From Catonia carolina (Eukaryota; Arthropoda; Insecta; Hemiptera; Achilidae), in the NCBI GenBank assembly GCA_035578175.1, contig JAQMRL010000006.1:58879001-58943000 (forward strand): 64,000 nucleotides of DNA, read 5' to 3'. A program made the position numbers and the translations under genes. Below the pieces are notes generated by a model. That model made no database searches, had not been told where the DNA came from, and was given only the letters and a program-made list of their open reading frames with translations. This document shows positions 55,729 to 64,000 of the stretch, piece after piece. Positions within the stretch are counted from its first letter, which is position 1. Each line of letters begins with the position of its first letter.

Positions 55729-56921
55729 TATGGGAACAACCATTTTTTTATGGGATATAAGTTCAGAGACTCTTAGAAACTTTTACTTTAGGATTTACCT
55801 CAATTGATATTCATTCGAATTAGAAAATTAATTAAATAACTTCTATAAAAACTTCTGCACGCCTCCTCGGCGTGTTTCTAGTTGATTCTGCACCTGAAGA
55901 TCACTGCATCTGTCTTCGATAATTGTTCTTAAGTATTAACGAATCTGTCGTAGCACCACTACATGCACAAACGTTCCATACCATGCCAATGTCACTAATT
56001 ATCATGGAATTTATACGATTTTAAGGTATAAATTAATAATGGGTGGTTAATATAACACCACATTAAATAAATCCTTGAAAATGTAAAATTAAAAATACAA
56101 AATTTATAAGCTTAGAATGATATTGTTAATTCGAATTTTACCGAAGGAATTAAAAAGATTAAATGAAATACAATTAGTAAAAAACATTCTTGTTGAACAG
56201 TTTAACTTTAATATCTCAGTCAGTGACTTGTTTTATATTAAGAGGGTTTTTTTAGGGATGAAGGTGGTAGCATGGAATTTAGGCACACCGCTCCATTAAG
56301 TTGAGTTCTTAATATTCTCAAGACCTTATTTTGCCACCCTCATTTTCAGAAAGGGTTGAATCCATTCTGTTTATAAATTCACCCTAAGCAGTACATTCGT
56401 TCATATACCCTTTTACTTTGTCTAACTAAGGAGAACTACGAAATGAAAAAAAAGAATGTTGACTATTTATACACTAATTGCTAAAGACGAAAATAAAGAA
56501 AATACAGTGTTTTTAATTGTATTAAAAATGGAAGGTGAATGTTAAAAATAATTATTATTATTGCTTCACATCTTATAAAAGTATAGGGTAATAAAAAATA
56601 TGGCAAAAGATTTTAATAAACGATATTATTAATTTGAATCCTCGTTTTTTTTCTCTTATTCTCGTTATTTCATTTATTATTACTTTTAATAAAAAAATAA
56701 AAAAGATTATTCCAAGCTGCTGCATTACTTATAGCATCTAAAAAGAAAGAGAAAATTTCACAAATACAACGTTAACTTTTTCTAAGAAACATTTGTGTAA
56801 AATTTACGAAGAGTTAAGTGTCTCTGCAAAGTTACTTAAAAGGTTAATGCTGTTTTTTTTTCAAAATTAATTACTCAAAATTATTTTCTCCGTTTTTTTC
56901 TTTTTGCGTAATAATAATAAT

Positions 56922-56958
<37 letters not shown>

Positions 56959-57193
56959 AAATAATTTATTTTAAATATATATAAAATTCTACTGAATTTC
57001 ATTCTATTATTTTTTCTGAATAATAACTAGACTTAGTTGACAATGAAATAGAAAAACTAATAAAAACGTCAAACAAATCTTCTAAACAGAAAACCAAAAT
57101 TAGAATATTACGTTAAATTTGATGTCTCTTGGTTTATATCTTAATTTTATGGCTGGAATTCGGTCCAGCCCAATAGCTATGTCCATACTCGTG
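55729..57193. other. AT-rich DNA, nothing recognised
   Basis: No supported gene. The frame at 56117-56299 is unassigned. Contains the microsatellite listed separately. Confidence 0.4.
56920..56957 (+). repeat. (ATTT)n microsatellite
   Basis: About nine ATTT units. Confidence 0.95.
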
Positions 57194-57241
57194 CGATGTC
57201 GCATGGGATGTAGCATGCAATGTTGCATGCGACGTCGCATG
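57194..57241 (+). repeat. GC-rich 12-bp tandem repeat, four units
   Basis: CGATGTCGCATG, GGATGTAGCATG, CAATGTTGCATG and CGACGTCGCATG stand in direct succession. Each ends in GCATG, so GCATGC palindromes arise at the borders. CpG-containing and clearly unlike its surroundings. Confidence 0.9.
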
Positions 57242-57249
57242 AGCTAAGA

Positions 57250-57537
57250 GGCATGCCATTTCACCTGTTCGCAAACGTTTGTAAAGCTGTATCTCAAAAA
57301 ACATAACTAATATGTTTGAACACTACACTAAATTAAAGCCTTTTCTTTCCTGCATTGATTGACTTGGTTTAGATGGTTTTATTTAGAAATTAATCGGAGA
57401 TAACTCCAGCAATTTACGCAAAAAAGGGCTTAGTTTTTAGCCGGGTTTTCCGTTAATGTGGTTTTTAAAAGTCCGTTGCTCCGTCCAGGCTTTTCATAAA
57501 AATCGGCGTTTAATAACGTTGAAGATCAAATTTTTTT
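57250..57537 (+). mobile_element. Mariner-type element, untranslated 5' fragment
   Basis: Shares with 17200-17415 the CTATCTCAAAAA, CACTACACTAAATTAAAGCC, GGGTTTTCCGTTAATGTG, CCGTTGCTCCGTCC and AAATCGGCG blocks, in the same order. It has no coding part and is cut at the border with the family B SINE head at 57540. Confidence 0.6.
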
Positions 57538-57539
57538 CT

Positions 57540-57642
57540 ATTACTACCTTTACCAGGATTTGAACCAGGAACCTTCATCTCCGAAATCAGCTGTTAAAGA
57601 GTTGACTCGCAGCGACAGCTTTACCACAAGACAAACCCGGTT
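57540..57642 (-). mobile_element. tRNA-derived SINE family B, head only (copy B6)
   Basis: Minus-strand AACCGGGTTTGTCTTGTGGT with box A type TTGTCTTGTGGT (57623-57634) and box B GGTTCAAATCC (57556-57566). The body is absent, so this copy ends just after the tRNA-like part, the opposite of the usual 5' truncation. Confidence 0.7.
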
Positions 57643-59105
57643 GGTTAACAAACAACGCAGAATTCTTAATTTATATGAACCTAATGTTAATACTGATATT
57701 TTTTTTAAACTTAAATTTAACAATCCATAAATGTCATAAGTTTTCATGTATATTTTTCATTGTAATAGATAACATTTATTACGTACGTTAAAATAACATT
57801 TACAAAAGGATAGATCGACAGATGAATTGTCAAGATTTTTTATAGTAGTAGTATGTGAAAGATCACGTAACAAATAGTTAAGAATTGTCGCGTCTACATC
57901 CGTTCTTTTTTAAAATAACAAACAAATGTGTCCTCGGATATATACTTTAAAAGATTGTAAAGGATATTGTGTCGTGACACCTGGAATTTTTGAACCTACA
58001 CTTCTACTTTAGTACATATTATTACTTCTTTCTCCTTCCTTTGAAAATAGTGAAAGAATCTCTCCTTTTTCCTTTGGCAGTAACATTAACGAATTACGTA
58101 TTAAGAAATGTTATACATCCTGTAAGGTGTTACTTAAAAAAAGTCTACTACAACTGTTTCCTATTTATTGTGTTCTCTATAATCGTGTACGTTGCAATAC
58201 CCTCTTGGCAAATGTAGTAGGCCTAACCGATTTCAAATTTGCGTAACGTTCATCCTGAAATATTCTTCTTCCGTTATTAAAATTCATTATTTTTTAAAAA
58301 AAGTAGATATTCTGTCAATAAATTTTATTTACTTTGTTCTATAAATAAATAAATCTGTATTTATCAGTGACTAATAAGGACTAGACATTGTCAAATACAG
58401 TAATATACATTAAAAACTATTTTAATAAACAAATTATAAATTTATAATATATTCATGAATAAAAAAGATAATTAAATTACTCCTGTTCAGAATAAAATGT
58501 ATGTTTTGTGAAAAGAAATTTTTTGATTAAAATTTTTTAAATTAAGGAGTCTTATTTTAGACAGCAATTTCTATAAAAAACGAACAGAATTGCAGTGAAT
58601 TCCTTTAGAAAACTCTGAAGTTCTATTTTTTTCAATTCTGTAGTCGTAGTTGTGGTGAGACAGAATTCAAAAATATTTAATAGAATTGACTAAGGTATAA
58701 ATTAAAAATATTTAACAGAATACAAAAAATATTTGTTATAATATAACTTAGTTTTACTTTTCGCAAAATTTAATATTTCATATAGGCCTATATGTAAGGA
58801 GACGGTAAGGGGAGAATATTGTATTTAACAAACGATTTTTTGAAAAACAAATTCCTTAATTTTTTAGTCTGCGTTAACTATAATTTCGTATTTTGTATGT
58901 GAAAAACCTTAAGGTGTTTGGTTGAGTTGTCCCACTGCGTAACACAGCATAGAATGAAATAACGAAAACTAAGTAAAAATTTTCATCTCATCTTCCGACA
59001 AGATTTTTTTGAGATTTCTCTAAATAAAACACACTGAGCTATGTTTTCTCTGAAGTATCTTAAATACATTTTCTCAACTATAAGTTATTAGTAAATGGTG
59101 ATGAC
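57643..59105. other. AT-rich DNA, nothing recognised
   Basis: Frame 57990-58217 is unassigned and AT-driven. Confidence 0.4.
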
Positions 59106-59305
59106 AAATTGGTCGGCCCTTTTGTGTAGTGGTCAGCGCTACTGGCTACTATGGTGTAGGTCATGGTTTCGATTCCCTATCAGGTGAGACAGTTTTTTTA
59201 ATCTCTTCATTGTTATCTACAAAAAAGCCAAGACCAAACATATGAAATGCTTGAATAGATTAGCGGCGGCCATTGGGTAAGAGAGCGAGAAAGAGATTTA
59301 AAAAA
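59106..59305 (+). mobile_element. tRNA-derived SINE, third head type
   Basis: Head with TTGTGTAGTGGTCAGCG (box A type) and GGTTTCGATTCCC (box B type) about 38 bp apart. A body follows with CAAGACCAAACATATGAAAT and a tail GGCCATTGGGTAAGAGAGCG. Single copy in the window. The acceptor stem does not pair well, so it is not a tRNA gene. Confidence 0.65.
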
Positions 59306-60456
59306 ATTGACATGAAAAATACTTTCCTTTCCTATGCATTCATTTAGGTTAATGTACTTACATTTTTACTTACCACATTTTACATTTTACATTTTTACAT
59401 TTTTTTACTTAAAAAACCATAATTCATTGAGAGTAAACACAGTAGATACGAGATTTGTTTGGAACTTACTGATCCTTTCCTAATATAAAAAATTTAATAT
59501 TTATTTCAGTATTAACTAAATTAAAAATATAAAAATTGAAATAAAATATGAAAAATTGCAACGATGAACTAAACAATAAAAAAATGAGAAACATATTTTT
59601 ATTTAACTCTAGAATAAACTCAAATGCCAGGTTATTCTTAACTAAGGTCTAGTGCACCTAATAAGCATCACATATTATTCCTTGGCACGTCCCTGTACCT
59701 ATAGTTGGTACCGGTAACCTTACAAACTATTCAATAATATTTTACACAATATTAGATATGGTTTAGTTTAAGCCTTAAAACATGAATTCTGATAAACTCT
59801 GTTTTGAAAAAAAACATATAAAGACTTAAAGAAATCGGGTATTATAGAAAATTATTGTTCTGTCCGATGAATAATATTTTCTATAATCATGCTTAGCCTG
59901 TTTAAAAATCGTCAATGATTGGATTAGGACCACATTCTCAGTTAATTTTAACAGTTATATCGTACATTCAATTGTTCAATATTACATTATTTAGTAATAA
60001 TTAAAATTTAAAAGGATTTAAGTAGTCTAATATAAACGTAAATATAATCGGAGAAAACCCTGAACATACTCAGGTATGTCAATGAAGTTGTGCTCATTAT
60101 AACTGTTCTTGAAAAACTGCGAACTATGAAAGATTAATCGTCAAAGACCTTAAAAAAGTTGGGTTAAGATAAATCTAAAAAAGTTAAAATGATTATTAGG
60201 TTGAAAATGCCTGCGACACTTTTAAAATAGCTTTAAAAAATGTTGTATGAGCTTACTATTCTTATGAATGCATTTTGAAACTAAATTTATAATTTGAGCA
60301 TTGAAATTGAAATTAAGGTGTTTATTAACTTATATTAACATTAACTTGTACCTATTTAACTTTCTAATTGATGTAATTGAAATATATTTTTTAAACTAAC
60401 AGTAGCTAAACTTTAACGTGACGAATAAGCTAAATACATTTTTAAGAATATTTGCT
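59306..60456. other. AT-rich DNA, nothing recognised
   Basis: Contains a run of TTTTTACATTTTACATTTTT-type words near 59360-59405. No gene signal. Confidence 0.4.
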
Positions 60457-60831
60457 GCCCATACCAGACAGGTGGAGTGTCAAATTATTTACACTCAATC
60501 TGCACGTTACACGGCTAAAATAAATAGTTCTGTTTCTTATCACATGGTCAGCCAATTAAATGACTGAATCATTTAAGAACAGAAGAGACAGAGGTGTAAA
60601 AGACACTAATCAGTTATCTCCTCTGAAGGTAATGAATTCCATTATACAGCCAGATCCTGTGGTGAATTAAGTGAAGGTGTCATTAGCAGAGTGGAAAGTA
60701 TGTGCTTTTCAGAAGGCCCGGCATGCTGAGAAGCGTGCTTTTCTACTCGGAGAGGAAGGCATTATAAAACCACCTAACTCCTCTTGTAGTAAAACCTCTA
60801 CAGGTTTAAATCAGCCTTTCGGTTGATAACT
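60457..60831 (+). mobile_element. Family A, copy A10 (full length)
   Basis: From GCCCATACCAGACAGGTGGA to CAGCCTTTCGGTTGATAAC. It lacks the usual CAA tail because its end meets the mariner fragment directly. Confidence 0.8.
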
Positions 60832-61420
60832 TAAAAAATAACACTCCTTCTCTATCCCTACAACGCTCCATGCGAAGTTTCCATTGTTGGAAACAGTGCT
60901 GGAAGTCATATTCTGTCAGCTTCTTCAGGACACGTGCTGCTTTCTCTTTTACAGCTTCCACAGACTCAAAATTTGTCCCTTTTAATGCAGATTTCACCTC
61001 AGAGAACAGGTAGAAGTCACATAGTGCAAGATCTGATGAATAAGGTGGATTCTCTAACACTGAGATGCTGTACTTGGCTAGGAACCTCTTGACAGATAAC
61101 GCGAATGAGCTGGCGCATTGGCTTGGGTAGAACCCATGATTTTTCCTTCCACATTTCGGGGAGTTTTTCTTTACTCTTTGATGTAGTTTAGAAAGTACCT
61201 CAAGGTAGTAATGTTGATTAATTGTTTGACCTTCAGGAACCCAGTGAAGGTACACAATCCCATGGGTATAAAAAAACAATCATCATTGCTTTAAATTTTG
61301 ACTCGCTCATTCGAGCTTGTTTGGCTCTCGATGAAGTTCGGCTCTTGCAGTGCATGTATTGGCGCTTAGTTTCCGGATCGTAAGTAAAAAACCACGTTTC
61401 ATCACATATCAATGTCTTCT
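60832..61420 (-). pseudogene. Mariner transposase, C-terminal two-thirds, inactive
   Basis: Read on the minus strand: T-L-I-C-D-E-T-W-F (first catalytic Asp), Y-D-P-E-T-K, then a one-base frameshift near 61275 after F-K-A-M-M. It continues G-I-V-Y-L-H-W-V-P-E-G-Q-T, N-Q-H-Y-Y-L-E-V-L, F-L-A-K, and Y-S-S-D-L-A-L-C-D-F (third catalytic Asp kept). It then reads C-F-Q-Q-W and R-C-R-D-R-E-G-V. The H-D-N-A-P-A-H motif with the second catalytic Asp is replaced by unrelated residues. The N-terminal DNA-binding domain is missing, and the C-terminus is cut at the border with family A copy A10. Inactive. Confidence 0.85.
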
Positions 61421-61680
61421 ACCAGTTCCCTAAGATGAAATCTGCATTAAAAGGGACAAGATATGTGTCTGTGAAAGCTGTAAAAGAGAAAGCGGCACGT
61501 GTCCTGAAGGAGGTGACAGAAGATGACTTCCAGCATTGTTTCCAACAATGGAAAATTCGCATTGAGCGTTGTAGGGATAAAGAAGGAGTGTATATTGAAG
61601 GTGATAATAAGTGATTATGTATAAAATAAAAATTATTTTTTTTTACAACTTTAGTCTCGTTATTTAATAGCCACACCTCT
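61421..61680 (+). pseudogene. Mariner transposase 3' end, opposite orientation
   Basis: Plus-strand reading F-P-K-M-K-S-A-L-K-G-T, then V-K-E-K-A-A-R-V-L-K-E-V, then C-F-Q-Q-W-K-I-R-I-E-R-C-R-D-K-E-G-V-Y-I-E-G and a stop. A short AT-rich 3' region and TTTAATAGCCACACCTCTTA, a possible right terminal repeat, follow. Same family as the minus-strand fragment; the two point away from a common junction at about 61420. Only the last about 65 codons are present. Confidence 0.8.
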
Positions 61681-62207
61681 TATACGGAATAAAAGCCCAA
61701 GTGAAGAGTTAGACGGGTGGCCACTGCTTCTCTTCCAGCGCGATCGGGTTGCCATGAGTACGTTGACGTCAACGGCATATCCGCACACCTAGATCTCTCC
61801 GCCCAACCCATAATAGTGAAAAGGTTGACCAGTTTACTGCACCTCCATTTCATTTCATTTCATTTCTCCATTTCATGTTTTTTTTTTAGTTCGTGTACAT
61901 TACTTGTTTTTTATATGCGGTTTCGGCGCTAGTGCTTTTTCTGGGGTTGAAGATTGGTTTGTTCATCCACAAAAAACACATTACACACTGTGTATTACAC
62001 CGTACTTCCCAACTCACGGCCATAACACGGTAATATCAAAAATAAAAATAAACTGACCACTGTACACGCCCGGCTAACTTTCAAACAAGTCAAGCAAAAT
62101 TTTTTCTCATGTAAGTACCGCGCTATACGAAATTGAATAATATTTTTGCCTTTATTTATGAATAATTAAAAGATTAGATATAAAATCTTTTTTTCTCATT
62201 TTATTTT
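61681..62207. other. No gene; GC-richer patch with a perfect palindrome
   Basis: CGTTGACGTCAACG (61761-61774) is a 14-bp palindrome containing the word TGACGTCA. The patch 61700-61830 is GC-richer than its surroundings. Nothing ties it to a promoter. Confidence 0.35.
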
Positions 62208-62340
62208 CTTTGTTTATTTAACGTGGCATCAACTACTGTGGTCATTAGCGACGACCGTGGGTTGCAAATGTGAATGATAAAATGATTTTTGTACCGTATA
62301 AAATTGCCGTGACTGAGTGGGATTCGAACCCAAGAACCAT
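62208..62340 (-). mobile_element. tRNA-derived SINE group C, copy C4, head truncated
   Basis: Minus-strand box B GGTTCGAATCC (62320-62330), body as in C3 and C5, and tail CGCTAATGACCACAGTAGTT then GATGCCACGTTAAATAAAC. The copy stops just 5' of box B, so box A is lost. Confidence 0.8.
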
Positions 62341-63417
62341 TTTTTGAAGAATAAGATTAATAATTAAGATTCGAACCGCATTTAACTCATTTTTATTCTA
62401 TTTCCTAACGACTGGAATAATAAAAGTAAGATTACACCCTTGAAGTAAGATTAATTTTGACAGTACATTGTCCAATGTTAATTCCCTGTACATCAGCTTT
62501 TATGGGAACCACGGTATGCATATTTTACATTTATCTTATTGGATTACTAGTTTTCTCCATTTCTTTGCATCCTTTACCTGTTTTAAAGGCACGAGCCACC
62601 ATTGAAAACTACTACAATCGGAATGGCATTTAATTTTTTATATTTTTTGTGATATTGAATGATTTATAATGGCTTAGGCAAACTTCAATATTCATAGAAA
62701 CTTTCTGATGCACAAGTATTACACTTAATTTCTTGTAAAATCATATAAATTTGTGAGAAACGTAGATTTTTTTAAGTGTCGTGCACATGTGTACTTTTAT
62801 AACTCTTGTCACTCAAACACCTCCACTCTCAACTACGCGTACATAATTTCAATGTCCCTCCCTATTTATTATTCATTTGTACAAAGAAAAAATATATGTT
62901 ATTTTCTTTAACCTATTGTTACTTTTTTATTATATACTAGTCTCTTATTTAAAGCTTATTAAATCTTTGTGGCAGCTTTCTTTTCGTTAAAGTGAATAGA
63001 AAGAATAACAGAACACGTGCCCCGGTTTTTCACCTCCTGACAATTTCAAACCTTTTACGTATTCATCATTATGTACAATCGAACAGTCCACTTCCGTTTA
63101 GTTTATTACGTACAAACCTATTCGTTCACATTATTCAAAAAAGCTCTTATGTAACTATTGTTACAATATTGCAAAACTATAATTTATTTGAAAAATCTTT
63201 TATGAAAAAAATATTATATTTTTTACAAAGGAATATTATTGTTGTATAAGAAAATGTAATTTTCTTTGCATATAATTTAAATACAAGAAGTCTTTCTGTA
63301 GTAGATACATAAAAAAACGTTGAACGTTTTATAGGTATCGAAATAACTAATAATGTATGTACGTACTTAACATACGAGTGTTAGTTTAACTTGATGAAAT
63401 TAGACAAGTCTGTCAAT
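62341..63417. other. AT-rich DNA, nothing recognised
   Basis: The frame at 62992-63249 has no family motif. Confidence 0.4.
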
Positions 63418-63609
63418 GCCGGCCGCATTGGCGTAGTTGGTAACGCCTCTCATCATGCGGTCGTGGGTTTCAATCCGACTCAGGCACGGTATATTTTCAT
63501 ACGTTACAAAAAATCATTTCGTCCTCCATTGTAAACAGTTGCACCCCAACGTCGTTGCTAATGACCGTTTTAGTTGATGCGACGTTAAATAAATAAATAA
63601 ATAAATAAA
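63418..63609 (+). mobile_element. tRNA-derived SINE group C, copy C5 (complete)
   Basis: Head GGCCGCATTGGCGTAGTTGG with box A (63429-63440) and box B GGTTTCAATCC (63466-63476). The body has CATACGTTACAAAAAATCAT. The tail is TTGCTAATGACCGTTTTAGT then GATGCGACGTTAAATAAATA, continuing as (AAAT)n to 63609. Length about 190 bp, the most complete copy. Confidence 0.9.
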
Positions 63610-64000
63610 AGTTTGTCAATCAAAGTATAGAATTTAATGCATAGTTTTTTTACTGCACAGTATCCTATCAATTTTATGATATTTGGAATACTTATGTGTC
63701 TTTTATTGCAAAAATAATGCTTGCAATATGCTAAAATTTGCAAATCATTTAATAATTGAATAAATCATTTCATAAAGCCCCTTAGTCAAGTAAACTAACT
63801 TTAGGGTTTTAAAAATCTGTTAATTTACTACTTTTAATAACAAAATTAAATAAAATTAACTTGCCAAGGGGCTGCTGTCCCCTTTAATACTTAAGTTCTT
63901 TTTTAATCAGCCAAATCACTAATCTTATTATTATAATCATTCATTTTAGAAAGCCCCTAAATCAAATAATTGAACTTTTGAGTAATTAAAAAACTGTTCA
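63610..64000. other. AT-rich DNA, nothing recognised
   Basis: AAGCCCCTTAGTCAAGTAAA near 63776 and AAGCCCCTAAATCAAATAAT near 63951 are similar, possibly a local repeat of about 175 bp period. No gene. Confidence 0.35.

Noticed and set aside
61419..61676. 85-codon minus-strand open frame
   Set aside because: Lies opposite the plus-strand mariner C-terminal coding sequence and has no motif of its own.

Overview
This is AT-rich animal DNA with no bacterial-style genes. Mariner-type transposases, a jockey-clade LINE, several other arthropod-type LINE tails and tRNA-derived SINEs with Pol III box A/box B heads point to an insect nuclear genome with a heavy repeat load. The species cannot be fixed from the sequence. 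No complete host gene is visible. One short open frame on the minus strand (about 42.9-43.2 kb) could be a host exon, but this is weak. The window is essentially a stack of mobile-element insertions in AT-rich DNA.

Layout. 0-8 kb: fragments of unnamed repeats, a transposase N-terminus, a deleted mariner transposase, a 380-bp TIR element with TA target duplication, and a jockey 3' end amplified into four tandem units and interrupted by another LINE. 9-20 kb: LINE tails, the first copies of a roughly 390-bp SINE-like family (family A, ten loci in the window), a 0.9-kb repeat (family D), inverted jockey tails and a mariner 5' end. 21-30 kb: LINE tails, a TIR element, and tRNA-derived SINEs whose 3' tail is shared with an I-type LINE fragment at 26 kb. 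29-32.5 kb: a foldback element, then a tandem duplication in which each copy carries a different TIR element at the same TA site. 35-48 kb: more family A, SINE and LINE pieces, a small A-tailed retroposon with 10-bp target duplications, and a 1-kb near-palindrome. 48.9-53.3 kb: an almost intact jockey-clade LINE on the minus strand with 10-bp target duplications, an intact 898-aa ORF2 and an ORF1 broken by one missing base. 54-64 kb: further SINEs, family A, and two mariner fragments pointing away from each other.

How the parts relate. The jockey LINE is the only element with a potentially working reverse transcriptase. The other LINEs are 3' remnants. The tRNA-derived SINE group C ends in the same tail as the 26-kb LINE and was probably copied by that LINE type. 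Non-autonomous TIR and foldback elements would depend on transposases encoded elsewhere, because every transposase seen here is truncated or lacks a catalytic residue. All homology statements come from reading the sequence by eye; no database search was run.
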